Origin: Shewanella sp. KX20019
GTDB lineage: Bacteria; Pseudomonadota; Gammaproteobacteria; Enterobacterales; Shewanellaceae
Assembly: GCF_016757755.1 (NCBI RefSeq)
Contig: NZ_CP068437.1
Span: forward strand, 4,278,001-4,342,000
Direction of reading: 5' to 3'
DNA length: 64,000 bases
A program made the position numbers and the translations under genes. Below, in pieces: positions 9,798 through 18,594 of the stretch. Every line of letters starts with the position of its first letter. Position 1 is the first letter of the stretch. The notes beneath the pieces were generated by a model that was not told where the DNA came from, ran no database searches, and worked only from the letters and a program-made list of their open reading frames with translations.

Positions 9798-10253
9798 CTA
9801 TTTCACCAAGGTCAAATGACTACGGCGTTTAGGTTCCTTAACCTCTTCTTTGCTCTCTTCAGGCTCGCTTACTTCAACGACAGGTTCTTTCACTACAGAA
9901 AGCCCCGCCTCTTCAGCATCATCTATCTCGTAAGATTCTTCTAAATCGAAAACCGTACCAGCGCCATTTTCTCTGGCGTAGATAGCAACAATTGCAGCCA
10001 TAGGCAGCAATACCTGCTGAGGAACACCACCAAAACGCGCACTGAACTCAATAAACTCATTAGTGATCTGTAGGTTACCTACAGCACTTTCAGTAATATT
10101 AAGTACAATTTGACCATCTTTAACATATTGTTGTGGTACTTGTGTGCCAGGCACATAGGCATCAACAACAACATGGGGCGTTAACTGGTTATCCATTAAC
10201 CAGTCGTAATAAGCCCGTAACAAGTATGGACGATTCGGGGTAAGCTCTTTCAT
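9798..10253 (-). CDS. sspB: ClpXP protease specificity-enhancing factor SspB
   Basis: A 151-residue adaptor that delivers ssrA-tagged proteins to ClpXP. Residues 1-~110 form the tag-binding domain (TPNRPYLLRAYYDWLMDN at the start). An acidic Glu-rich linker follows. The C-terminal end RRSHLTLVK corresponds to the ClpX-docking tail of E. coli SspB, which also ends in a VK motif. Its start ATG overlaps the sspA stop by one base (TAATG), so the two are translationally coupled. Confidence 0.95.
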   Translation of the reverse strand: MKELTPNRPYLLRAYYDWLMDNQLTPHVVVDAYVPGTQVPQQYVKDGQIVLNITESAVGNLQITNEFIEFSARFGGVPQQVLLPMAAIVAIYARENGAGTVFDLEESYEIDDAEEAGLSVVKEPVVEVSEPEESKEEVKEPKRRSHLTLVK

Positions 10254-10882
10254 TAGATACCCATGCGCATTTCGCGCTCAGTCTCTGTTAAAGAAGCTTT
10301 AAAAGATTCACGATCGAATAAACGAGTCATGTAAGCTTTAATATCTTTTGCAGCACGGTTATCTAGTTCGATACCCAATACTGGTAGACGCCACAATAGT
10401 GGGCCTAAGTAGCAATCTGCTAAACCAAACTCTTCACTCATGAAGTAAGGCACTTCACCGAAGATTGGGGCAATAGCCGTTAAGCTTTCAGTCAACTCTT
10501 TACGAGCAGCTTCAGCACGATCGCCTTTTCTAATACGCTCTACAAGTGCATACCAATCTTCTTCGATGCGATGCATCCAAAGACGAGTTTGACCACGTGA
10601 AACCGGATAAACAGGCATTAATGGTGGATGAGGAAAACGCTCATCTAGGTATTCCATAATGATGCGAGAGTTATAAAGTACTAACTCTCTGTCTACCAAT
10701 GTTGGCACAGTGTTGTACGGGTTAAGCTCGATCAAATCTTCAGGGATCTCATTTGGATCAACCTGCAGTACGTCAACCGTTACTCCTTTCTCAGCAAGAA
10801 CGATACGTACTTGATGACTATAAAGGTCATCGGCGCCTGAATACAGGGTCATGATTGAGCGTTTGTTGGCAGCAACAGCCAT
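10253..10882 (-). CDS. sspA: Stringent starvation protein A
   Basis: A 209-residue RNA-polymerase-associated protein with a glutathione-transferase fold. The N-terminal thioredoxin-like domain (SIMTLYSGADDLYSHQVR) is followed by a helical domain. Homologues bind RNA polymerase and lower H-NS during starvation. The frame is open 60 bases upstream, but the start at 10882 (MAVAANKRS) is chosen because it matches the family length and has an upstream GGAGGGT ribosome site. It is first in the sspA-sspB operon, just after the pet operon terminator. Confidence 0.95.
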   Translation of the reverse strand: MAVAANKRSIMTLYSGADDLYSHQVRIVLAEKGVTVDVLQVDPNEIPEDLIELNPYNTVPTLVDRELVLYNSRIIMEYLDERFPHPPLMPVYPVSRGQTRLWMHRIEEDWYALVERIRKGDRAEAARKELTESLTAIAPIFGEVPYFMSEEFGLADCYLGPLLWRLPVLGIELDNRAAKDIKAYMTRLFDRESFKASLTETEREMRMGI

Positions 10883-10904
10883 TGATACCCTCCGGGATTC
10901 ACAA

Positions 10905-10955
10905 ATCAAAAAGCAAAAAATGCAAAAGCAAACGAGGAGCAAAGCTCCCCGTTTA
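10905..10955 (-). terminator. Rho-independent terminator of the petABC operon
   Basis: On the minus strand the stem AAACGGGGAGC/GCTCCTCGTTT is followed by T-rich sequence (TTTT, then TTTTTT). It lies about 40 bp after the petC stop and ahead of sspA. Confidence 0.75.
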
Positions 10956-10992
10956 CAATATGCGGATAATACATTCTACCCTTTAATAGGGC

Positions 10993-11688
10993 TTAGTGTA
11001 CATCTTTCCAGTATTCTTTCTTTAAGAGGTAGGCCACAATAAAGAAAATAAATAGGAAGCCCATCACCCACCAACCTAAGCTTTCACGCTCAAGTTTTAC
11101 TGGGTCGCCAGAGTAAACCAAGTAGCCAGTGATATCACGGACGTATTGGTCATACTCCTCAGCAGACAGTGTACCGCCACTCGCAACGAGCGTCCCATCT
11201 TCCTGTTTAACTGATAGGCCTTGAAGTTCTTGCAGAACATGCGGCATACCCACAGATGGGAAAACAGTATTATTCACACCAAACGGGCGAGTTTCATCTT
11301 TATAAAAACCCTTAAGGTATGAGTAAACCCAATCTTCGCCACGAACACGTGCAACTAATGTTAGGTCTGGAGGCGTTGCACCAAACCACTTAGCAGCGTC
11401 TGTTTCAGGAATCGCATTTTCCATGAGTTCGCCAACTTTGGCTTCTCCATGGACATACTTAGCACTCATAACATCTAGCGGGATAGCGAGATCTGTTGCT
11501 ACTCGCTCATAACGCTGATACTGAGTGCTATGGCAACCTGCACAGTTGTTTTGGAAATGATCCAAACCACGCTGCAGTGACTCTTGATCATTTAGATCAA
11601 TGTTAGCGTCTTCAAGGTGGGCACCGCCACCAGAAGCCATTGCCAACGTTGGAACTAATGCGACTAATGCAATCAATAATTTCTTCAT
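10993..11688 (-). CDS. petC: Ubiquinol-cytochrome c reductase, cytochrome c1 subunit
   Basis: A 231-residue c-type cytochrome of the bc1 complex. It has a cleavable signal (LVALVPTLAMA), one haem site NNCAGCHSTQYQR near residue 49, a probable Met ligand in SVGMPHVLQ, and a single C-terminal membrane anchor (GWWVMGFLFIFFIVAYLL). It passes electrons from the Rieske protein to soluble cytochrome c. Its start overlaps the petB stop by one base. This short c1 form is typical of beta/gammaproteobacteria. Confidence 0.95.
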   Translation of the reverse strand: MKKLLIALVALVPTLAMASGGGAHLEDANIDLNDQESLQRGLDHFQNNCAGCHSTQYQRYERVATDLAIPLDVMSAKYVHGEAKVGELMENAIPETDAAKWFGATPPDLTLVARVRGEDWVYSYLKGFYKDETRPFGVNNTVFPSVGMPHVLQELQGLSVKQEDGTLVASGGTLSAEEYDQYVRDITGYLVYSGDPVKLERESLGWWVMGFLFIFFIVAYLLKKEYWKDVH

Positions 11689-12902
11689 TAGTGTGTCAAC
11701 CTCTCTGGTACAGGCTTAGTCTTCTCATTCTTACTGTATATCCACAGCAGTAAGAAGAAGGCGAAGTAAGTCACCGTAAAGAAACGTGCCACATAAGTCA
11801 GGATTTCCGTTGTAGGAACTGCACCTAAGTAGCCCAATACAATAAATGATACGGCAAACTGACCAATGTTCAGCTTATGGATCATGCTGCGATAGCGAAC
11901 TGACTTAACACTACAACGATCTAACCAAGGCAGAATAAATAACACAGCAATGGCTAAGCCCATGCCGATCACGCCTATTAACTTGTCTGGGATCGCACGC
12001 AAGATTGCATAGAAAGGTGTGAAGTACCAAACAGGTGCAATATGCTCTGGCGTCTTCATCGGATTCGCCGCTTCAAAGTTTGGCCCCTCAAGGAAATAAC
12101 CACCACCTTCAGGCATAAAGAACAATACATAACAGAAGACAATCAGGAATCCTGCGACACCCATGATATCTTTCACTGTGTAGTATGGGTGGAATGGAAT
12201 GCCATCTTTCGGCCAACCGTTCTCATCCTTATTCTTTTTAATCTCGATACCATCTGGATTGTTTGACCCAACTTCATGCAATGCAATTAGGTGTAGGAAT
12301 ACCAACACAACTAACACAAGTGGCAATGCAATAACATGCAGTGCAAAGAAGCGGTTTAGGGTCGCACCGGAGACGACAAAGTCACCACGGATCCACAATG
12401 TCAGGTCATCACCGATAAAAGGGATTGCGCCAAATAACGAGATAATTACCTGTGCACCCCAGTAGGACATTTGCCCCCAAGGCAGTAGGTAACCCATAAA
12501 CGCTTCAGCCATCAACACGAGGAAGATAAGCATACCGAATAGCCATAGCAGCTCTCTTGGCTTCTGATACGAACCGTAAATAATGCCACGGAACATATGA
12601 AGATAGATGACTACAAAGAAGGCCGATGCACCGGTGGAATGCATATACCGCAGCAACCAACCGTACTCCACATCACGCATGATGTATTCGATAGAAGCGA
12701 ACGCACCTTCCGCTGTCGGAACGTAGTTCATTGTTAACCAAATACCCGTAAGCAACTGGTTTACAAGTACTAACATGGCTAACGAGCCAAAAAAGTACCA
12801 AAAGTTAAAGTTGGTCGGCGTCGCATATTGCCCGACATGACGATTATACGTCGCTGTCATAGGAATACGTGCGTCAATCCAATCAATGATATTTTTAACC
12901 AT
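11688..12902 (-). CDS. petB: Ubiquinol-cytochrome c reductase, cytochrome b subunit
   Basis: A 404-residue multi-helix membrane protein, the quinol-oxidising core of bc1. Haem-ligating His pairs lie in RYMHSTGASAFFVVIYLHMF and FALHVIALPLVLVVLVFLHLIALH. The Qo-site motif reads PVWY rather than the common PEWY. About eight transmembrane helices can be traced, the last ending at LLLWIYSKNEKT. It is coupled by one-base overlaps to petA upstream and petC downstream. Confidence 0.96.
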   Translation of the reverse strand: MVKNIIDWIDARIPMTATYNRHVGQYATPTNFNFWYFFGSLAMLVLVNQLLTGIWLTMNYVPTAEGAFASIEYIMRDVEYGWLLRYMHSTGASAFFVVIYLHMFRGIIYGSYQKPRELLWLFGMLIFLVLMAEAFMGYLLPWGQMSYWGAQVIISLFGAIPFIGDDLTLWIRGDFVVSGATLNRFFALHVIALPLVLVVLVFLHLIALHEVGSNNPDGIEIKKNKDENGWPKDGIPFHPYYTVKDIMGVAGFLIVFCYVLFFMPEGGGYFLEGPNFEAANPMKTPEHIAPVWYFTPFYAILRAIPDKLIGVIGMGLAIAVLFILPWLDRCSVKSVRYRSMIHKLNIGQFAVSFIVLGYLGAVPTTEILTYVARFFTVTYFAFFLLLWIYSKNEKTKPVPERLTH

Positions 12903-13492
12903 TACGCAGCTCCTTTATCAACACCGATAATCACGGTGCCATCATCAATATATTGATGTGGAGGGATAACTAGGTTCAATGGAGCTGGTACACCTTGGAA
13001 TACGCGACCAGCCATATCAAACTTAGAACCGTGACAAGGACAGAAGAAGCCAGATGCAACACCTTCTACCTGCTCACCAAATGTATCTGGTAAGTAAGTT
13101 GGAGAACAACCTAGGTGGGTACATAAGCCAACGGCTATGAAGTACTCGGCCTTAATTGATCGCCCTGTGTTTTGTGCGTATGCAGGCTGTTGTGGTTCAA
13201 CAGAATCTGGATCGCGAAGCTGAGCGTCAATAGCAGGCAGACCATCTATGATCTCCTTGGTACGACGAACAACCCATACAGGCTTACCACGCCATTCAAC
13301 TCGAATAAGTTGACCTGGCTCGACTTTACTTATGTTTACTTCAACCGGCGCACCTGCTGCTTTCGCTTTGGCACTCGGATTCCATGACTTTATAAACGGA
13401 ACCGCTACAGCAGCGGCACCAGCACCACCTACTACGGCGGTTGCTGCGGTCAGAAATCTGCGACGTCCGGTATCGACTGGCGCATTGCTCAT
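12902..13492 (-). CDS. petA: Ubiquinol-cytochrome c reductase, Rieske iron-sulfur subunit
   Basis: A 196-residue Rieske protein. The frame extends 183 bases upstream, but the start at 13492 (MSNAPVDTGRRRFL) is chosen because GGAG lies about nine bases before it and the twin-arginine motif RRRFL then falls at the normal place. A single N-terminal anchor follows. The cluster boxes are CTHLGC and CPCHGS, giving two Cys and two His ligands for the 2Fe-2S centre. First gene of petABC. Confidence 0.95.
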   Translation of the reverse strand: MSNAPVDTGRRRFLTAATAVVGGAGAAAVAVPFIKSWNPSAKAKAAGAPVEVNISKVEPGQLIRVEWRGKPVWVVRRTKEIIDGLPAIDAQLRDPDSVEPQQPAYAQNTGRSIKAEYFIAVGLCTHLGCSPTYLPDTFGEQVEGVASGFFCPCHGSKFDMAGRVFQGVPAPLNLVIPPHQYIDDGTVIIGVDKGAA

Positions 13493-13591
13493 CCACTTAT
13501 CTCCAGAGAGTGTTGGAATTTTTGTTTTATTCAAGTTTTTTAAAATCTGACTCAAGTCAGTTAATAAAAATATAAATTTGAGGCGGGGCCC

Positions 13592-13597
13592 ATTATA
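13592..13597 (-). promoter_or_regulatory. Putative -10 box of the petABC promoter with GC-rich discriminator
   Basis: On the minus strand a perfect TATAAT is followed by GGGCCCCGCC, about 100 bp before petA. The -35 region is poor. A GC-rich discriminator is a known feature of promoters under negative stringent control. The promoter assignment is inference. Confidence 0.45.
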
Positions 13598-13862
13598 GCC
13601 AAAAATTAGAACCAGATCATAGTTAAAACACATAACTAAGTTAACTATGTTGCTTTTAGTGCCGATTATGCACAAAAAGAAAGCATCTAGCCTAACAATC
13701 TCGTCAAATCAGCTCAATAGAACATTAAAAAACACCTTATTTAAACAGAGCTAAATTAGATACTTACGTTGTGAGATGCTGGTTTATTATTGTTATCGAT
13801 GAATAGTTGACAGAATAGGTAGGAATTAGAATAAGGCAGTAAAATTAATTATTTTACCTACA

Positions 13863-13892
13863 AAAAAGGCCTAACATTTGTTAGGCCTTTTA
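13863..13892 (-). terminator. Rho-independent terminator of the hfq-hflX-hflK-hflC series
   Basis: The stem AAAAAGGCCTAACA/TGTTAGGCCTTTT is flanked by T on the minus strand, 16 bp beyond the hflC stop. Confidence 0.88.
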
Positions 13893-13907
13893 TATCGAGC
13901 GACGAAC

Positions 13908-14786
13908 TTACTTACCAGCAGAGCTCTTCATATATCTAAAGAACTCGCTATTCGGTTCAAGTACCATCACATCACTGTCACCAGAGAAACTCGCTTTATA
14001 AGCCTCTAAACTACGTAGGAAGCTAAAAAACTCAGGGTCTTTGGTGTATGCATCTGCATATATCTTAGCAGCTTCGGCGTCACCTTCACCACGCAAAGTA
14101 AGCGCTTTACGCTCGGCTTCAGCGGTTTGAATCGTAACACTAGCGTCAGTTTTAGCTCGAATAATCTCGGCTTGCTCCTGACCTTGAGCACGATGCTCTT
14201 TGGCTACAGCTTGACGTTCTGCACGCATACGTTGATAGATACTGGTACTAACGTTAGCCGGTAAGTTAATCTGCTTAACCCGCACATCAACGACTTCAAT
14301 GCCCAAGTCAGCGGCACTTTCTGAAGCATTTTTAAGTGCATCTGACTGCAGTTCATCACGGCTACCAGAAACGATCTCTTTAATCGTACGACGACCAAAC
14401 TCGGTGCGAAGGTCGTTGTTTATTTTGCGTTGTAACAGAGATTCCGCATTCGCTTTTATGCCACCATTAGTAGACAAATAGTAACGTTCGAAATCCAAGA
14501 TACGCCACTTCACATAAGAGTCGACCATAAGATCTTTCTTCTCTGAAGTCACAAAACGATCCGCTGCACCATCCAAGGTTTGAACACGAGAATCCAAAAA
14601 CTTGACCTTATCAAGCATAGGGATCTTTATATTCAAACCAGGGCTATAAACTCGCGTAACACCGTCGTCTTTTAAGACTTTTCCAAAACGTGAAACGATT
14701 GCGCGCTCACCTTCATTAACCACTAGAATAGACGACAAACAGATAGCAACAAGTACCGCTGCTATTACCGCAGTAAATTTACCCAT
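13908..14786 (-). CDS. hflC: FtsH modulator HflC (SPFH protein)
   Basis: A 292-residue membrane-anchored SPFH/band-7 protein. One N-terminal helix (FTAVIAAVLVAICLSSILVV) is followed by the periplasmic SPFH domain and a coiled-coil region rich in Ala/Glu/Arg (RAQGQEQAEIIRAKTDA). With HflK it forms a large cage around the FtsH protease and modulates its activity on membrane proteins and regulators. It lies three bases after hflK, as expected for a co-translated pair. Confidence 0.95.
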   Translation of the reverse strand: MGKFTAVIAAVLVAICLSSILVVNEGERAIVSRFGKVLKDDGVTRVYSPGLNIKIPMLDKVKFLDSRVQTLDGAADRFVTSEKKDLMVDSYVKWRILDFERYYLSTNGGIKANAESLLQRKINNDLRTEFGRRTIKEIVSGSRDELQSDALKNASESAADLGIEVVDVRVKQINLPANVSTSIYQRMRAERQAVAKEHRAQGQEQAEIIRAKTDASVTIQTAEAERKALTLRGEGDAEAAKIYADAYTKDPEFFSFLRSLEAYKASFSGDSDVMVLEPNSEFFRYMKSSAGK

Positions 14787-14789
14787 TAC

Positions 14790-15929
14790 TTAATTCCTCC
14801 CCGTACGGTCTCCTCTTGATGGGCGACCATCAAGAGGCATGCTGCTATTATTTGTCGTGCTGTTAACCGACATCACAGGCTGTGCGGGTTGGCTATTAAC
14901 GCTGGCAGATTTACCAGATTGGCTATTTTGCATCAGCTTATCTAAAGGTAAATACATCAAGTTACCACTGCTTTTTGCATCAATAAGCACCTTACTGGTT
15001 CCACTCATCACCTCTTGCATTGTATCGAAATACATACGCTCTCTAGTGACTTCTGGTGCCATTTGGTATTCAGGCAATAACTGCTCAAAACGAGCAACTT
15101 TACCTTGTGCTTCAAGCGTGACTCTTTGCTTGTAAGCTTTGGCTTGTTGATCCATACGTTGCACAGTACCTCGAACCTTAGGTTCTAACTGACGAGAGTA
15201 GGCTTCTGCTTCACGAATAAAGCGCTGCTCATCCTCTTGCGCAGCGATTGCGTCATCAAAGGCGTCTCTCACCTCTTCTGGTGGACGAGCAGGCAAGAAG
15301 TTAACATCGACAACGACGATACCTAACTTGTAGTTCTCGATGATACGCTCAATCTCATCCCAGGTGTCACGTCGAATTTGATCTCGACCCGTGGTCAAGA
15401 TATCATCCATCGTGTTATGGCCGATAACATAGCGTAATGCACTGTCTGTCGCTTCTCGCAAACTGGCATCCGCATTAACGACACTGTAAAGATAGTCTCT
15501 AGCGTTGTTTACTCGATATTGAACATCAAGTTGCACCAATACCACGTTTTCATCCGCTGTAAGCATGCTGCCTGAAGCTGGAATTGAGCGAACTGTTTGC
15601 ACATTCACGGGAGTGACTTCATCAATGAAGGTCGCTTTCCATTGAAGGCCCGGATCAACTTCACCAATATAACCGCCAAAACGCAGTGCAACACCCTTCT
15701 CAGCTTCTTTGACTGTGTAGAAGCCTGATAGGCCCCACACAACAACTGCAATCGCCAAAACGATAACCAAGCTCATTGCGCTTATGCCACCGCCAGAACC
15801 ATTACCCTTGCCGCCAAAGCGTTTAGAAAGGTTACGAAAAACTTCATCTAAATCAGGTGGTCCTTTATCGTTACCACCTTTTTTCCCCCAAGGGTCTTGA
15901 CCCTTGTTACCGGGCTCGTTCCAAGCCAT
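14790..15929 (-). CDS. hflK: FtsH modulator HflK (SPFH protein)
   Basis: A 379-residue partner of HflC. A Gly/Lys/Asp-rich cytoplasmic N-terminus (NEPGNKGQDPWGKKGGND) is typical of HflK. A membrane helix follows at about residues 51-70, then the SPFH domain (KEAEKGVALRFGGY) and a helical region. The last ~40 residues are Ser/Asn-rich and probably disordered. It is the upstream member of the hflK-hflC pair, 48 bp after hflX. Confidence 0.95.
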   Translation of the reverse strand: MAWNEPGNKGQDPWGKKGGNDKGPPDLDEVFRNLSKRFGGKGNGSGGGISAMSLVIVLAIAVVVWGLSGFYTVKEAEKGVALRFGGYIGEVDPGLQWKATFIDEVTPVNVQTVRSIPASGSMLTADENVVLVQLDVQYRVNNARDYLYSVVNADASLREATDSALRYVIGHNTMDDILTTGRDQIRRDTWDEIERIIENYKLGIVVVDVNFLPARPPEEVRDAFDDAIAAQEDEQRFIREAEAYSRQLEPKVRGTVQRMDQQAKAYKQRVTLEAQGKVARFEQLLPEYQMAPEVTRERMYFDTMQEVMSGTSKVLIDAKSSGNLMYLPLDKLMQNSQSGKSASVNSQPAQPVMSVNSTTNNSSMPLDGRPSRGDRTGRN

Positions 15930-15977
15930 TTAGTACTCCATAGTGTATGAAATAAGCGAGATTACTAAAATAACAAT

Positions 15978-17273
15978 TTATACGACGACTTCATCGACGA
16001 TAAAAGTTTCTATTTCACCAAGGCTCTGCTTCACCAGTCGACGCCAATCGGCCTCTAACAAGCGCACAGAGATCATACAGTTCCCCAGATCGTCATACTC
16101 TTTCTGCTGTATTACATCCAGTTTATAAAACTGGCCTAGATAATGTCCTGCCGAAGCGGGAATTTGCAAGGTTAGTTCTTTAACAGCTTTACCAACTAAA
16201 TCATTGATAGCTTCTTGAACTAGCTCCAAGCCTTTTTGCTGCTGGGCAGATACCCAGACTCTAATTGGATTCCCCTCATCATCGTAATCAATGCGAGGCT
16301 TCACCTCATCCAGCAGATCGATTTTATTGCAAACAATCAATTGTGGAATTTCGTCAGCGTCGATCTCTTTGAGCACTCTTTGCACTTGCTCAAAATTATC
16401 TGCCATGTTCTCATCGGCGCTATCCACGACATGCAATAATAAATCTGCTTGTCGTGTTTCCTGTAATGTCGCTTTAAATGCTGCAACAAGATCATGAGGC
16501 AAGTGCCTAATAAACCCTACAGTATCGGCTAAAATGACATGACCATCTGGTAACTCTAATTTTCGCAATGTTGGATCTAACGTTGCGAAAAGCTGATCCG
16601 CTGCATAAACATCTGAAGTTGTTAATGCATTGAATAATGTCGACTTTCCAGCATTAGTATAACCGACCAAAGACACTGTCGACATATCACTTCGCACTCT
16701 AGCTCTACGACTTTGATCACGCTGTTTATCTACTTTAGCTAAACGTCTATTAATAGTACGAATTCGCGCTCTTAACAAACGTCTATCTGTTTCTAGCTGG
16801 GTTTCACCAGGCCCACGAAGACCAATGCCACCTTTTTGCCTTTCCAGATGCGTCCACCCCCGAATTAGGCGCGTTGACATGTGGCGCAATTGCGCTAGCT
16901 CCACTTGCAACTTACCCTCAAAGGTTCTCGCTCTTTGCGCAAAAATATCAAGGATCAAAGCGGTTCTGTCGAGCACTCGACATTCACACAGATGCTCTAA
17001 ATTTCGCTCTTGAGCAGGGCTCAAAGGGTGGTTAAAGATAACCACATTAGCATCCGTAGCCGCAACCATCGCAGCTAACTCTTCCGCTTTTCCCGAACCA
17101 ATAAAAAACTTACGATCCGGAGCACGACGACTTCCTGTAATGACTCCGATTGACTGGGCACCAGCAGACTCAACTAAAAGTTTGAGCTCCTCTAGATCCT
17201 CTCGGCTATCCTCATCGGAGAAGTCGATATGGACAAGTACCGCTTTTTCTCCTGCCTCATAACGATCAAACAA
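15978..17273 (-). CDS. hflX: Ribosome-associated GTPase HflX
   Basis: A 431-residue GTPase that binds the 50S subunit and rescues or splits stalled ribosomes under stress. The N-terminal HflX domain includes GSGKAEELAAMV, and the middle GLRGPGETQLETDRR signature precedes the G domain. G1 is GYTNAGKST, G3 DTVGF and G4 NKIDLL. The end MISVRLLEADWRRL is the usual C-terminal domain. It lies 20 bp after hfq, as in E. coli. Confidence 0.95.
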   Translation of the reverse strand: MFDRYEAGEKAVLVHIDFSDEDSREDLEELKLLVESAGAQSIGVITGSRRAPDRKFFIGSGKAEELAAMVAATDANVVIFNHPLSPAQERNLEHLCECRVLDRTALILDIFAQRARTFEGKLQVELAQLRHMSTRLIRGWTHLERQKGGIGLRGPGETQLETDRRLLRARIRTINRRLAKVDKQRDQSRRARVRSDMSTVSLVGYTNAGKSTLFNALTTSDVYAADQLFATLDPTLRKLELPDGHVILADTVGFIRHLPHDLVAAFKATLQETRQADLLLHVVDSADENMADNFEQVQRVLKEIDADEIPQLIVCNKIDLLDEVKPRIDYDDEGNPIRVWVSAQQQKGLELVQEAINDLVGKAVKELTLQIPASAGHYLGQFYKLDVIQQKEYDDLGNCMISVRLLEADWRRLVKQSLGEIETFIVDEVVV

Positions 17274-17293
17274 AAAGCAATCTCCTTAAAAAC

Positions 17294-17572
17294 TTACTTC
17301 TCATCACTTTCATCGTGCTGAGCGTTATAACCAGCTTGAGCATTCGTCGCTTGGTGGTTACTCACGTTAAATGGACGTGAAGGTACCACTGTTGAAATGG
17401 CATGCTTATAAACCATCTGGCTTACCGTATTTTTAAGCAAAATAACAAACTGATCGAAAGACTCAACTTGCCCTTGTAGCTTAATGCCGTTAACAAGATA
17501 AATAGATACTGGAACGCGTTCACGACGCAATGCGTTCAAAAACGGGTCTTGTAAAGATTGCCCCTTTGCCAT
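17294..17572 (-). CDS. hfq: RNA chaperone Hfq
   Basis: A 92-residue Sm-like protein that pairs small RNAs with mRNAs. The Sm1 motif (DPFLNALRRERVPVSIYLVNG) and Sm2 motif (VYKHAISTVVPSR) are intact, including the Tyr-Lys-His proximal-face residues. The tail after residue 70 is short and polar, with the acidic end DESDEK. It is shorter than E. coli Hfq (102 residues). It lies 95 bp downstream of miaA. Confidence 0.97.
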   Translation of the reverse strand: MAKGQSLQDPFLNALRRERVPVSIYLVNGIKLQGQVESFDQFVILLKNTVSQMVYKHAISTVVPSRPFNVSNHQATNAQAGYNAQHDESDEK

Positions 17573-17667
17573 TTTCTAATTTCCTTTTTTATGTAATATC
17601 AATAGTAATTCGAATACTATAAAACTTTATTCTTTGGTTTTAGTATTATACAGCGACGACCAATAAG

Positions 17668-18594
17668 CTAGCGACTATATCGCATTACTGTAGCAAGATT
17701 GCTTTCAGCTCCGCTTTCTAGCCAGATTAAGTCTGGCCAACCACGTAACCATGTTAATTGACGCTTAGCTAATTGCCTAGTAGCAACAATAGCTTTTTCA
17801 ACCATAGTTTCATAGTCAAATTCACCATCTAAATGTTGCCAGCATTGTCGATAGCCTACACATCGCATTGATGGCAGGTCTAAATGTAAGTCACCGCGAG
17901 CCTTTAGATTTTTCACTTCTTCTACAAACCCTTGACCTAACATCGCCATAAAACGAGTTTCTATCGCTTTATGTAACACCTTTCTGTCGTTTGGCGCAAT
18001 CGCAAATTGCACAGCTTCGTAAGGGAATCCATCTAATTTGGTTTTCGTTAACTCTGTTAACGACTTGCCACTGATCCGAAATACCTCTAATGCTCTGGCT
18101 AATCGCTGAGGATCATTAGGGTGAATACGTTCAGCCGATACCGGATCAATTGTTCTAAGCTCGTCATGTAATGCTTGCCAACCTAGAGTGACGGCTTCTG
18201 CAGCTATTTGCGCGCGAATAGCTTCGTCTGCCGCTGGAAGAGGTGATAAGCCCTCAATCAAGGCTTTGAAATACATCATGGTACCGCCCACAAGCAAAGG
18301 TGTTTTACCACGACTAATGATCTCTTCTATTTGACTCAGTGCATCTCTTCTAAAATCTGCTGCTGAATAACTCTCAATCGGGTCAATAAGATTAATCAGC
18401 CGATGAGGAGCTTCGGCTAATTCTGCGGCGTCGGGTTTAGCACTTCCAACATCCATCTGCTTGTAGATCAATGCTGAATCTACAGAAATAATTTCGCAGT
18501 CATGGTTTTTGACAAGCTCAATGGCCAGCGCAGTTTTACCTGAAGCTGTTGGGCCCATTAAGGTGATAACTTTATGCTTTTTCTTGTCAGTCAC
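17668..18594 (-). CDS. miaA: tRNA dimethylallyltransferase MiaA
   Basis: A 308-residue enzyme that adds the dimethylallyl group to A37 of tRNAs reading codons that begin with U. The P-loop GPTASGKT is at residues 14-21. DSALIYKQMDVGSAKP and the RLIDLIDP-like stretch follow, and the C-terminal RQLAKRQLTWLRGW region is typical. It overlaps the end of mutL by eight bases, so it is translationally coupled. Confidence 0.96.
   Translation of the reverse strand: MTDKKKHKVITLMGPTASGKTALAIELVKNHDCEIISVDSALIYKQMDVGSAKPDAAELAEAPHRLINLIDPIESYSAADFRRDALSQIEEIISRGKTPLLVGGTMMYFKALIEGLSPLPAADEAIRAQIAAEAVTLGWQALHDELRTIDPVSAERIHPNDPQRLARALEVFRISGKSLTELTKTKLDGFPYEAVQFAIAPNDRKVLHKAIETRFMAMLGQGFVEEVKNLKARGDLHLDLPSMRCVGYRQCWQHLDGEFDYETMVEKAIVATRQLAKRQLTWLRGWPDLIWLESGAESNLATVMRYSR

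Larger units (their letters stand above)
13493..13907. other. Intergenic region between petA and hflC
   Basis: A 415-bp gap. It contains the petABC promoter candidate near 13592 and the hflC terminator at 13863-13892. The middle part is AT-rich with no coding frame of interest. Confidence 0.5.

Noticed and set aside
10883..10942. Upstream extension of sspA giving a hydrophobic N-terminus (MLLVCFCIFCFLIC)
   Set aside because: It is outside the family alignment and overlaps the T-rich tail of the petC terminator; the internal ATG has a good ribosome site.
13493..13675. Upstream extension of petA by 61 residues
   Set aside because: It would bury the twin-arginine signal inside the protein and overlap the promoter; the ATG at 13492 has a GGAG site.
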